Part shown: positions 1 through 11,268 of the stretch, piece by piece
How positions within the stretch are numbered: the first letter of the stretch is position 1
How the letters are laid out: every line of letters starts with the position of its first letter
NCBI RefSeq assembly: GCF_043641665.1
Contig: NC_092192.1
Coordinates: 15,407,158 to 15,471,157 of the forward strand
Length of the DNA: 64,000 nt
Reading direction: 5' to 3'
From: Enoplosus armatus
Taxonomy: Eukaryota; Chordata; Actinopteri; Centrarchiformes; Enoplosidae
Position numbers and translations under genes: made by a program
The notes under the pieces: generated by a model
What the model was told of the DNA's origin: nothing
Seen by the model: the letters and a program-made list of their open reading frames with translations, nothing else
Database searches by the model: none

Positions 1-1800
1 TTGTCAAACAGCATCTATCATACCAGCATCTGTGTACTGCCTCAACAGTTTTTCCTCTAAAGAAAAATGTCCAACATGGTTTCAATTGTTAGTAAAATAT
101 AACTGTATATCATCTGTTAATAATGAGAAATACTTGTCGATAGTAGAACAGAATAAGGGCCTAAACTGAAAGAAAACTGAAAGAAGCATATCAATGATTA
201 GTCTGTCAACACTGTATTTGTTGATAGCTTGTGAGTTTGAAGTTATTTAAGGACTGACTGCTTCTACAACTTGAGTTTTCAGTCTCAGACAAAACATTTG
301 CATATATATTCCAGGCATCTAGTCATTTTTTCTGCTTTCTCTTGAACCCCATCATATTCAGACTAAATATGATTGTGATTTGCATACTTCTAGTAGCTGT
401 GACTGAGCAGCTCTGTGATTGACTCACAGCTGGTGGGACAGAGGGCTGCCTCCACTGACCTGTAAAGAGGAACGTCAGATAAATGCCAATTTTAACCCTG
501 AAGCAAGGCAGCCTTTGGCCTTCCATATACAGTATCACTGCAGAGCTATAGTGCATGTAGAGTATGTCCAGACACACAAGTAAACAAACAAAACTGGCAA
601 CCTCAGATTTATGGATGTATTCTCTTAGGACAGTTTATTTTCTTCATACCCTTCATGATTTCATTAATATAGTTTCTTCTTGGCAGAGTGTCTGAGAGGA
701 TCGAAGACCCTCTGAACTCACTGCTGTATCACTTTGGCCTCCACCTACTCACATCCACTTGTTTTTCACCAAAGCACAGTTCAATACAGCAATACCATTT
801 CCATACTGTAGGCTGAAATACGCTTTCTGAATTTGTACCCTTTGCTTTACTAAATGTTTGTCTTTCACACCCATGTCGGATTCTGTTGATAAATGTACAT
901 CGTACTGTGTAGTGCCTTTGTAGTACTACGAAAATACTTAAAAGTGACAAGTATAGCTAGGATGCAGACATGTGTGAATAATTGATGACACTGTTTGGAA
1001 AATGATTCATCTATACAATCTAATTAGGCCCCATGTCTAGACTTGTTCTGTGAAAACAGTGTGCTTGGAGTGAATGTGAGCGTGCATGAAGCAGTCATTT
1101 TATGATGGACGTCTGTTCTGTGCACATATAGTCAAACACACAAAGATATTTAGCAGATATATGTGCTCAGCATACACTGGGCTCCATGAACAGAAATGCC
1201 TGCAGAATCAGAGATTGTGATGCATAACTTTCTTTAACACAACAAACATATCTTTCAAAAAGAAGATGGCCCTTTTTTTTGTTATAACATGCCTGTCTGG
1301 CTAAATTGTGGTTGGTTAGTGTAATGTTTAATTGTGTTGGTTATGATAAATTATTCTAGTTAAGATGATTAGAGTTTGTTATAAGGATTATTTTGGTGAC
1401 ATTACAGTAAGGTTGTGGTTGAGTGTAAGTTTTGCTAACTCAACCAGACTGAGACTCATTGAGACACAGTCTGCATTTAAATATGTCTTTACCCATGACA
1501 TCATTTCCTTTTTGTACTAATAAGTATATATTTGCTGAGAGATCATGATGACGGTCTGAAGCCTTCACTCTGTGACAACCATTCAGGTATAATGCACACC
1601 TAAAGGCTGCAGGTGAGTCTGCCTCTGTGCTGCAATAAAATGTGTCCATTGTAGAGGGGAAGAGTTGTGATAAAGCTATGCAGAGGCAGGATTGGCATGG
1701 AACAAAACAACAGTGGCAGGAGAGAGACGCTGGCAAACACTTGAGGCTGGGTTCGACGATTTGGTTTGAGTGTAGCAGAGGCAGGCAGCCCGGCAGCACA
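1..1800. other. no gene recognised
   Basis: This is AT-rich DNA with scattered open frames below 130 residues that show no family resemblance and no conserved motif. I see no transposon ends, microsatellites or splice-site pairs of note. Confidence 0.5.
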
Positions 1801-1805
1801 AGCAG

Positions 1806-1838
1806 TAACAAGATGGCGGCGGTCTGCAGCAGAGTGAA
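1806..1838 (+). promoter_or_regulatory. YY1-type start motif followed by a splice donor
   Basis: AAGATGGCGGC at 1810-1820 is a perfect YY1/Kozak-type initiation motif of the sort found at the start codon of many vertebrate housekeeping genes. The ATG at 1813 opens MAAVCSRV and is followed after 26 nt by GAA|gtaagc, a strong donor. The surrounding 350 bp is richer in G and C than its flanks. It could be the first coding exon of a plus-strand gene, but no second exon was recognised, so it may be chance. Confidence 0.25.
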
Positions 1839-4800
1839 GTAAGCTCTGTCCAGGGAGAAAAGAGACAGAAAGCTGTAAGCGTAACCTGCTCAAGGCACCT
1901 AGGTGCCAAGTATCACAGTGATTTGGAGCCAGTCCCTTCCACAGGGTGGGGCCGGGCAGAGCGGAGCCAGCACCCACAGGAGCACCGATAGGTGAAGGGG
2001 GCGCGAGAACAATGGAATGGCTGCCTCCCAAACAGAGCTGCCGTACTGCAGTGATAAGGGAACAGGAAGGAGGGAGGGGGAGGCACAGGAGGTAGACACA
2101 CCTGCTCCTGCCGCTGGAGCAACAGCAGCTACTGTAACAAGCAGCAGACAGAAAAAGACTGAGGCGGTCAAACGTGAGTCCAGACTCTCATCCAGTGATC
2201 AGAGGGCATCTCAGGACTCTGTGAGAGCATGAGTGAGATCACAGCACAGGGGAAGAGCTGGAAATGACAGATGAAAGGAGACATAAAGCTGACAAAACCA
2301 TACTCACTGACATATGCTGTAAACTCACATAACAGATGTGTTTATTCATGCATTTAGACATGAAAAATAAAAAACAGTAATATTAAATGTTGAGGGTTTG
2401 CTCCCAGAGTATGTGGTAGAAAATCACTTACTCACTTTACAGTATAACCTTCATTTAGTGCATTCAAATGTATTTTATTTCCAGGACATGTTATCTTATG
2501 TTAGGGTGTTAAGTTTTCTGGTCATATTTTGAACAGATTTACCCAAGCTTTCATGGAACCTCACTAAACCTGTTTTTAATGAAATGACAACGACCCCATC
2601 CTCATATTACCTCATTACTAACTACCACAACCAACTGACAGCAATAAAGTAATACAGAAATGTACACACACTGCTCAGCTATGAGTTAAATGTGTCTAAA
2701 TAACATAGACTGTAGGCAAAGATAATAAGAAGTGTGTAATGCAGTATAATTTTCCCTCATCTGCTTCCATACTGTCAGTCAAAAGCCTCCCTTATTAATA
2801 TTTGTTACCTTGTTAATCCATTTCTACCAGGCCCAGCTGTGTGCACAATACCTGCCTGTGCAGTGTGATACTGTAAAAACATTCACACCAAGCAAGTTGT
2901 CAGTGAGAGACACTGAAGGATCTGTAGTCCTCTCAATGGTCGGCCATTTTACAAGTTGGAAAAAATTCTAGCAGAGGCCGGGGGGGGGGGGGGGGGGCAA
3001 GGCCGTGGTGGGAGGTCTTAATAATGTGTCATGTGCACGCACACAGTGATGGAAGTACAGTGTGAATGATTGAACTGCACACATGGAAGTTAGCTGCTTT
3101 CATTTTCCTTGCAGTCATTTTTTTTGTCAGAGCACAGGATGATATTTCAAAACCAAACAGAAATCATAGCGATGTGTTTCTTGTTCTTTTCCTTCCTTAC
3201 TGTCTGTCTGGATGTTCTCATTTTCTGCATGTTTCTGCTGAACAAGGCAAACACTGACACCATGACCTACTGCTGCAGACCTGCTGCTCCAAGTAGGAAA
3301 CCCCTGCTGAACTGCGACGACATCACGTGACTACATTTACATTTTTTACCACCAAATACGTGACTGAAAAAAAATAATGCATTTTGCACTCTGTATGTAA
3401 ACACATACAGGAGATGTTCAGATAATGTACTCACTGATCCTCTTTAAGATGGAAATCTCAAAGAGAATAAAAGATGGCATAACAATAACACAGACATACA
3501 CCTCAAACCCCTACAGCTTAAACATCTCAATATGCATATGATCACATGGAGATCTCAGCAAGTATTTCCAACCATGGCAGTGACAGGTCAGACATCCTAC
3601 AGAAGCCAGCAGTCAGATTCTACTCTACAGAGTAGTTATTGGTCTATTGTTAAGCTCTGCTGCAGGACCAGGAGGTTTCCAAACGATTTAAGATACCATA
3701 TGCTTCTTTACTCTTATAGAAACCTGCATTATATGCCACTGGAGTCTTACTGAGGCAACCTTTCCCTCAGCTGCATCCTTTCACATAGTAAACTGAAACA
3801 AGGCTGTGGAAGCAAAACTCCCAATGAGATATGAAGTGCGTGACAATGTGAATGAGTTGCAGATTTACAGAAGTCATTGCTCATTAGAAGTGTTTGACCA
3901 CATAGTTAAAATACCTATTTAATGAATCTCCAAATTCCTTAAGCATGGGAGGATTTGGCAGCTGTTTCTTCCACTGTTCATCTGACATGGCTAAAAATGC
4001 CTTCAAATCAAAGCTGAAACTACAATCAGAGCTCAAAGCTACCTGTCATTCAACCACATAATCACAGCATCACATCCCATCCACACTAATGAAAGAATGA
4101 GGACAAAGCATCAAACAGTATTGCTGTTCAAACGCTGCCGAAGCTCCCTGAAAGACTGAGACTTCAGAGCGGCTGGAGAAGGAGAAGGAGAAGAAGGAGG
4201 AGACATGTAAAGGGTTACATCCTGTAGGTGTGGATAAAGGGAGGGGAGAGCTGGAAATGAAGCTGTTACTGTGATCACAGATCACCGACCAATTATAGAA
4301 ACAGACATTTGCCTCCAGACACATTTCAACACACCGAACGGTAGTTTTAGGAGAACTGTGAGCACTAAGATGACAGCCCTTAGCATGAAACACTGAAGAC
4401 CTGAAGTGGCCCCACATACAGTACTGCATCAAAAACCTGGACCGAACACCGTCTTACTCATTCTACCCTCCAATACACTATATACTACACCAGGTTTTTA
4501 CTGTAATTTTGCATCTCACTACAATCCTGCTTTCATCCATAATTTAATGACTTGCCACCCATGGGGGTGACACCCTGCTGCACACAGTTACAAGTATCCT
4601 ACAATTCTCATTGAACCGTGCCTTGAGTTTCCCTATTCAGTATCTTCTAATAGTCACTCGTAACAAACAAAGACGCACACGCAGATAGGTGCACCAGGTA
4701 TAGAAAAAGAAAGATGGGAATTTTCATGAGGTCAAACACAAGTGTACTGAGCTTTCAGTGTCACGCTCTCACCAGTACTTTGTGTTGCTCTCAAGACATG

Positions 4801-5544
4801 AAGAGCCCGTAGACAGGTCGAGTGGAAATACGGAGAGCCATGTTGAATTTGTGTCTTCTGTCTGTTATATAGTAAAATATAGTGAATACCATTATATTCA
4901 ATTTATAAGTGACTGATGAGTGGTAAGTGATGAAAATATGCGCTACAACATTTTCCTGCTGCATATAAATAAATGTTTACTGATATATTGTCAGTGTGTT
5001 TCTGCTAATGTATGACTGTATACAGTATACACAGTACAGTGTGTCTACAACTGTCTTTTACAGTCTGAGTGAGCTCCTTGTGCTGTTCGTCTATGTTAGC
5101 ATGTGTAACATTAGTCACTGTGGGTGTAACCTTAGTCACAAATTCCTCATTCATTCACTGTACATGCCCCCAAAAAAACGAGGATAGTGTAAATGTGACA
5201 GCGTTTCGCCATATCACCCCACCTTGTCTGGACATCCCTCCATCCCAGTCACATGTCCTTCATACCCACATTCCTCTATCCATCTCCCCTTCTCCGCCAC
5301 CCAACACCCAAAGCACTGTGCCTGCCTCTGGGTCTAAACCCCTCCATATCCTGAAAGAAACCCAATGTTCTTCCTTTTCATTCCCCTCTATCTCTATTTT
5401 CACTGAGTGGGTGGATCAAATGAACATTCCCTGTCACCGTGCCTAGCTAAAAAAGCGAAGCCTTCCCTTCTTTGCTGCGCTTTGTGTCTTTCCGCCATGT
5501 TAGCCGTTTCCTTTTTTTTTGTCTTAGGTTACAGAGATGTGTGA
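1839..5544. other. no gene recognised, with a G18 run
   Basis: The stretch downstream of miR-125b in the direction of minus-strand transcription should hold the 3' part of the miRNA host transcript. I see no recognised exon. A homopolymer of 18 G lies at 2980-2997. A short plus-strand frame at 3066-3254 starts with a signal-peptide-like segment (MIELHTWKLAAFIFLAVIFF) but matches nothing known. Confidence 0.45.
2980..2997. repeat. poly-G tract (18 G)
   Basis: Eighteen consecutive G on the plus strand, flanked by GGCC and CAAGGCC. Such a run can form quadruplex-like structures and is prone to sequencing length errors. Confidence 0.9.
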
Positions 5545-5627
5545 GCGCCCCTCGCAGCTCCCAAGAACCCAACCCGTGCACATCACAGCAAAACGTCACA
5601 AGTTAGGGTCTCAGGGAATGAGAGAGG
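5545..5627 (-). ncRNA. mir125b: pre-miR-125b hairpin (125b-1 type)
   Basis: Mature miR-125b-5p lies on the minus strand at 5617-5596 (seed CCCTGAG, identical over 22 nt to the vertebrate form). The 3p arm at 5577-5556 reads ACGGGTTGGGTTCTTGGGAG, close to human miR-125b-1-3p with two changes. The GAGCTGCGAG continuation matches the lower stem of mir-125b-1. A basal UG sits 14 nt before the 5p end and a CNNC (CATC) about 17 nt after the 3p arm. It is the last hairpin of the cluster, 4.9 kb downstream of let-7a; miR-125 descends from lin-4. Confidence 0.98.
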
Positions 5628-6543
5628 TACAGATTGCTTTTTGGCTGGCCTTTCCTATGCGACATACAGTAGATCATCTGCTACACGAGCACCATGGCTG
5701 AGCTTGGAGCAGACAATGGCAGCTTCCTCTCTCCCTGGCTTTGTGCCGGGCTGTACCCTAAGTCTCGGTTTTGCAAGTCTGGTCTCGTTAAGTCGAGGTC
5801 CACACGACCCAGCCGCACATGCATTAGTTCATCCATGGCGCTTTCATACTGTATATAACAATAAGTATCGTGGTATTCTGCGCATGAGTCAAATACCGAT
5901 ACACGCCATAAATCACAAGCACATCACATCACACATAAAGACTCCAATACAAAACTGACCACATATCATCTTACTGCAAGCGAACGCACACGTACTGTAC
6001 ACACTTGTACTGTAATCGCCACCAAACGGCCATACACACCCAGACAGACAGCACTTTATTATCACATGATGTTCATAAGAATGGCTCTGCCTCAGCGTAT
6101 TTTGGCCTCCCTGCCGCTGCCACAGCCCGGCTCGGCCGAACCATGGTATGATAATCTTTGATTTCTCACATAAAATGCCAAAATCCTGCTGCGTGCACAC
6201 ACACGCAGCAGTACCAGTCAGACAACAAGGACAGCAGCAGAGACCAAAAAATTGACTGCCAGGGTCTCACTCAGACGAAAATCCCTCCCCATTATTAAAA
6301 AAGCCAAAGCTCCTTACCACTAACATTCTCCCTATGAGATCTCCAGACACGCCAGGCTTGTCAGTCCTCTGAGACCACACCTGTCAATCATGCGGCTCTC
6401 TCTCTTTATGGAGGGAAAGCTCATTCGTCAAGTAGACGGAATGAGATCTGACTGCCCGCGAGATGATGAGGAGGAGGAAGAGGAGGTTGGGAGGGAAATG
6501 AGACGAGATGCGAGGAAGGAGAGAAGGAAAGAGGAAAACTCAC

Positions 6544-6620
6544 CCAGCTGACCGTGGTGGCGGAGGCTGCCGCAGTCCTCTCTGTGTGTCTGCGCCGGTC
6601 AGCCTAGCAGAGGAACAGAG
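6544..6620 (-). ncRNA. candidate non-coding exon end with strong donor, inside the miRNA cluster
   Basis: On the minus strand a GC-rich segment (GGCGCAGACACACAGAGAGG, then CTGCGGCAGCC...) ends CAGCTGG|gtgagt, a near-perfect splice donor with its cut at 6544/6543. It lies between let-7a and miR-125b, so it could be an exon of the miRNA host or an alternative first exon giving a miR-125b-only transcript. The 5' edge is unknown and the start given is nominal. There is no coding evidence. Confidence 0.3.
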
Positions 6621-6854
6621 GAGGGGAGGATGTGGCCAGACAAAATGGAAAGAGAGATCTGTGAGAAAAAAGAAAGCTGGAGAGAGAAGGAGAGGAAGAG
6701 ATTTTAGTGCCGCTAGCTCAAGCTTTGTTGAATGGATCATTCGGACTAGCACATGAGGCTGCTGTAGCAGATTGCTGCTGTCTAGCCATCTGCTGCTCAG
6801 ACATGCAAGACTATACCATGTGCAGCCAGAGAGAGAGACAGAAACATACAGTGG

Positions 6855-6856
<2 letters not shown>

Positions 6857-6896
<40 letters not shown>
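6857..6896. repeat. (GA)20 microsatellite
   Basis: Perfect GA dinucleotide repeat of 40 nt. The long Ser-Leu-rich open frame on the opposite strand here (6540-6989) is a product of this repeat and is not a gene. Confidence 0.95.
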
Positions 6897-6899
<3 letters not shown>

Positions 6900-7625
6900 A
6901 AGGGAGGGCAGGTGAGGGTTAAAGTAGGTGAACAAGAAATATAGCAGAGATGGGTATAAATAGAAAAGGAGTGAGAATGACTGACACAACAGTAAATTTA
7001 GAAACTATGGAGGAAAGAAGCCACTGTATAAATACATGAAGCAGCAACAGAAAATGTAGACAATAAAAGCTACATTTCTAAAATGTCTATACAAAATAAG
7101 AACGCAAGAAGATGCATTGCAGTGGGCACCAGTAGAAAAATGGCATGCACAAGGAAAAAAAGAGCAGATCAATGGGCCTGTACAGCATGCTTACTAGTAC
7201 AGGACAGCAAGAAGGAATGACAAATGAGAAACAGAGCGAGAAAGAAAGACAGGAAGAAAAGAGTAGAAGAAAGGCAGTATCAAGGTAAGATACATAACTG
7301 ATTACTTGAATAACAAGAAAGCCAATGCAAATGTACCACACTAAGACACACATGCATGCCAGATACAATCCAATAAAGTAGACATGTGCCGAGCATTTCC
7401 TGAACTTTAACATATAAATCACAGCTTTATATCAGAACAAAAAACAAACGGAAGTTCTTGTTATCATCTGAATTTTGCAGATATGGTTAAAAGCTATGAA
7501 AATAGGAACAGCCACAGTAGTGAATAATAGGAAAAAATGTGTAACGCCTGTTGCTGTAGTGCCTCTGCCCGCTGCTACTCACCCCTCTTTCTCCATGTGA
7601 CACTACTGCCCATCTTTTTCTTCCC

Positions 7626-7649
7626 GTCTGTCTGTCTGTCTGTCTGTCT
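7626..7649. repeat. (TCTG)n microsatellite
   Basis: Six tandem copies of a TCTG tetranucleotide. Confidence 0.9.
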
Positions 7650-9205
7650 CCTGACTCCATCTGTGTCACATTTTCTATCTGCCCTTGCTCGCCGCTTTAG
7701 TCTCGCTGTATCAGACGTCTCTGTCTGTGCCTCTGTATTTTCTCTCCCTCCTCTGCCTTGCATGCTTCATGGATTGCAGGCTCAAGTCCCCAGGGCAGAG
7801 AAACTGTGGAGCCTCTGCTTGCCCCTCTGCCTGTTACGTACAGGTACAGCACCGAAACAGCAGTAGCAGAGCGGGCAAAGAGAAATAAATATCATCCATT
7901 CATTTCCTCCCACAGCTGAAATCACAGACTCTAAAGGCCTGCTATATGCAGAAAAGGGGAGATAAGGAAAGGTAGAGAGGGAGGGATAAAGTGGTTAAGA
8001 GAACAAGAGCATACAGTAGCATAGGAGAGAAAGAAAGAAGGCAAAGATAGGCAATCACATTTTCATCTTACAATGTCCCTTTTCAAGCTCCTTTTCATTT
8101 AAGAAAAGAAAAAAATCCTTCTCCAGTCGGCAAGTCCGGTATTCTGTTCCTGTCTCTCTCTCCCTCTGTGTCTGCGAGAGTGACTGGGTATTACAGCGTG
8201 CGTTTCATGGAGAAAAAGGAGGGTGGGAACAAGAGAAGATTGAAAGAGAAAAGGAGGGAGCAAGGGAGAGAAAACGCACAAGTTCAGGGAGCGGTAAAGG
8301 AAATGTAACTGGAAGCCGTGTGGTGTGGTAGTCTTATATTTTATCAGTATTAGCTGCTGTGAAGTAGCAGAAAAGGCATGTGAAAAGGGACGGGAGACAA
8401 CATGGTAAGAAAGCGAGACAAATGGGGAGAAAAGGGAATTACCGGAACAGGGTTCCTCTGACGGGCAACACACAATGGGCTGAGATCAGCGACAGCAGAA
8501 AAATGGCCTGTGTGGTCCCACACTATCACCCTCTTCCCCTCTACTGGTTTAAATGGATTTCTTTGAGAGCATATTCTCTTTCATTTCAAGGTCAGTTAGA
8601 AAATCCTAAACAAAAGTTCTCACTTCATCCACATTTTTCCTTATTTCTGACATGAGTATTATCAGAGGCTTGTCCTTTTTTGACTCTATTGCAGCTTTTA
8701 AAGCAAATGCATCTCTCTGGGTCACAGACATCACATGCTGTGGTGTCTCAACACATCACATGCACTTCAGTGCAGTGAAGGGTCCGTTCATATAATCTCA
8801 GTTTTACAAAGTGCCTTTCTTTACTTCCACTTCCTCTCTAGCGACGCTGATGCTTCGAGTCGGCCACACACAGAACTAACATTAGAACAGTTAAACGGGA
8901 CTATTTATAGAAATATTCAATGAAGACAAAAACCTACACTTAGTTTCCACAAGAAGGGCGGGTGTGTGTGCTGGAGGGGTCACTAGGGAGAGCTCCTGTA
9001 TGCCTCCTGCTGTATACTGTAACACACTACCCCATGGCCACAACAAAACATCTCACACAGACAGGAATGCAAATGAAAAAACACTTTGCCCGTACCAGGA
9101 AAAAAACAGACTAGACGGGTTAATTATGCACTGTGAAAAAAACAACAACACACTGGTGTCATGTTGTATCTACTGTAACTGACTGCTCGCTCTCTTGTAC
9201 TGCAG

Positions 9206-9401
9206 AAGCTGCCCCGTACCAAGGGCCCCCGCTTCATTCTGGCCCACAGAGCTCCTTACTCCACCTCCATCGAACCCGGTGGCCTTGGGACAGAGAGCGA
9301 AGAGTTTAAGTGGAAACAGTCTTTCATCATCAAACCACTCCATGCTCTACACATCTGCACACAGCAGCACACCGCACTACGGGGATACCATCTCACCCTA
9401 A
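9206..9401 (+). other. exon-like GC-rich segment, unrecognised
   Basis: A good acceptor context (CTGTAACTGACTGCTCGCTC, then TCTTGTACTGCAG, with a CTGAC branch-point match) precedes about 200 nt of GC-rich sequence. All three plus frames stay open for 33 to 79 codons. One ends SSNHSMLYTSAHSSTPHYGD and a stop at 9399-9401; another, starting KLPRTKGPRFILAHRAPYST, has mostly C or G at third positions. No family is recognised and no single frame stands out, so this may be a GC-rich non-coding block. Confidence 0.2.
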
Positions 9402-10489
9402 CAGGGCTGCATCCACTGTCACATTTTATTTATTAGATTAGTTCAGACAAAAAACTGTATAAGGAACGTACTTTTATGGCAAGTACAAATAAAGATATAG
9501 CAGAAATAATTAATTTAAACTGTGTTACACAGGGAAATTAGGAGCAGCAAATTGCTTATAATGACCTATATTACTTCATAATGTACAAATAATACAATCT
9601 TCTAAAAAAAACTGCATTTTGCTTAATATTGATTTCATTTGTATGTCACATTAGGCAGGAGCGTCTACTGAGCCCATAACTGAAATTCCAACACCTTAGA
9701 CTGGGAGTTTAGAAAATGTAGTCTCCAACAGAGACTAACTATGAGACTAACTAACTATGCAGCTAAAATACGTCTGTGAAGAGCAGCTACAGGTCACAAG
9801 GTTTGTGACGAAGCACAAGAAATTCATTTGAATATGCCTCAAATAAAGCAATAAATCAGTGTATTCTACATTGCTGTCAGTGACCTGGAGGATTTCAGGG
9901 GTCTGTGGTTTTCTTCGTTTGAAGCAGTGAAAGTTGTTTCTGGCTGTTTTGGTCACAGCAGTGTCTTTACCACATATCTGCGAAGAGGAAATATGTCGTT
10001 TTGGTTAAGTGAAACTGAACTTTGTACATAATTGGCTGCCAAGACCGTGTTCTTCCCCCTGCGGCTGTATGGTGTTTCCCTTCTGTGGCATCTCTTTCAT
10101 TAGAGTGGCTCTCAGACATCGCTGCAGCAGCATGTTGGTGCCTTTTCCCCAACTCTCAAACGTTTCCCCCCTCATTGTCCTCTGCTCTGTGATTGTTTTA
10201 ACTGACACAAATATTGTCATATGAGATATATATATATATAATATGTTCATGCTGGTCTGTGCAACACATATTTTTATCTCTTCCTATGCCCTACAAAAAA
10301 TATGAAACGTTGTATGAAACAAAAAAAAATTGTGAAAATTCAAAATCAATATTTTAGGGCCAGATACAAAACCGCCTGATATAATGACAATGTATTTACA
10401 ACCAAGTGATGAACCCAGTGCGCAGTCTAATATAGCACAAACGTTTGTGCTTGGTAAAATAATCCATCAGTGTCCAGAGTGTGTGGTGT

Positions 10490-10573
10490 TTCCTCAGGGA
10501 AAGCTAGGAGGCTGTACAGTTATCTCCTGTGGTGTCACTCTGAACTATACAACCTACTACCTCAACCTGCGGA
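10490..10573 (-). ncRNA. mirlet7a: pre-let-7a hairpin (let-7a-2 type)
   Basis: Mature let-7a-5p reads on the minus strand at 10564-10543 (TGAGGTAGTAGG start, identical over 22 nt to vertebrate let-7a). The 3p arm at 10519-10498 reads CTGTACAGCCTCCTAGCTTT, as in human let-7a-2, so this is the let-7a-2 position of the cluster. The stem extends below the mature duplex: GTGTTCC-CAGG on the 5' side pairs with CCTG-GGAAACAC on the 3' side. It lies about 0.6 kb downstream of miR-100 and presumably shares its primary transcript. Let-7a controls developmental timing and is post-transcriptionally restrained by LIN28. Confidence 0.98.
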
Positions 10574-11184
10574 ACACCCGAGGAAACTGCAGGATGGTTG
10601 CTTTGCAGTGGTGGGCGAAATGGACCAAATCTATCGTGGTAAATGTAATTTTACAGTATACCGTGATAGCGAATTAAATCATGACACGGACTGTGATTAA
10701 AATATCTGGAAATTTGAAAGAAAATTTAAGGAACAGTCTATAGCTAAAATAGCCACATGGTAATGTCTGTTTTTTGCTAATCCATCGAATTACGTACCTG
10801 ACAAATCAACTTTATGCGAACATCCTGTAAATCCAATATTGCTATGAAGCAGTCCTGTTCAGAACTGACCCAATGGCCTAATTCAGCTGTTGATGATTTA
10901 TAATGTCATGTCATATCGTCATATAGTCCAACCCTCCTTCTTTGGGTGGGTCACTGCGTAAAGATGGGACACGTGGTTTGTTAGTTTGGTAGAGTACAGG
11001 GTCGGTGTTGTTCAATCGTGAGAACACAAGGAGAGCTTGATGTTATAAATGACTTACTGTATAGACAAGACTGTAATGAAGTCTGACAATTTCCATCTTT
11101 ATGACTATCAGGTCAAAACCTGCTTCGAAGATAATTACATTGAGCTAGGTGTTTTTCTTACAGGCATAGGGCAGGTGCTGTATT

Positions 11185-11268
11185 TGCCAGGAAGACACAT
11201 ACCTATAGATACGAGCTTGTGCAGCCAGTCACCACAAGTTCGGATCTACGGGTTTGTGGCAGCTGGCA
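11185..11268 (-). ncRNA. mir100: pre-miR-100 hairpin
   Basis: The minus strand holds mature miR-100-5p at 11254-11233 (seed ACCCGTA, identical over all 22 nt to the vertebrate sequence as I know it) and the 3p arm at 11219-11198 (CAAGCTCGTATCTATAGG...), which differs from human at about one base. The arms pair across a short loop and the lower stem continues as GCCAG/CTGGC. Processing signals are visible: a basal UG exactly 14 nt before the 5p end, and a CNNC motif (CAGC) about 18 nt after the 3p arm. It is the first hairpin of the cluster in the direction of transcription. miR-100 belongs to the miR-10/99/100 family, the oldest bilaterian microRNA family. Confidence 0.98.

Larger units (their letters stand above)
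5628..10489. other. spacer between miR-125b and let-7a
   Basis: This is the internal spacer of the miRNA primary transcript. It holds a (GA)20 tract, a (TCTG)n tract, purine-rich stretches around 6.4-6.7 kb and 7.9-8.3 kb, the donor at 6544, and one exon-like segment near 9.2 kb. No known protein family was recognised. Confidence 0.5.
5545..11268 (-). ncRNA. miR-100/let-7a/miR-125b cluster, minimal primary transcript (mir100hg-like host)
   Basis: The three hairpins lie on the same strand in the order miR-100, let-7a, miR-125b. This is the arrangement of human MIR100HG on chromosome 11, and resembles the paralogous miR-99a/let-7c/miR-125b-2 cluster on chromosome 21. In other animals they come from one long host transcript, so the minimal primary RNA must span this interval on the minus strand. 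The cluster is only 5.7 kb here, against about 50 kb in human as I recall. The host start, exons and polyadenylation site are not determined; candidate splice sites are given separately. Confidence 0.85.

Noticed and set aside
1899..2171. Minus-strand frame with a signal-peptide-like start
   Set aside because: It starts at TTG, not ATG, in a GC-rich patch; no family match or splice support.
6540..6989. Minus-strand frame of 149 codons
   Set aside because: Its Ser-Leu run is the translation of the (GA)20 repeat.
10384..10677. Plus-strand open frames over let-7a (97 and 76 codons)
   Set aside because: They overlap the let-7a hairpin in antisense; no family match.
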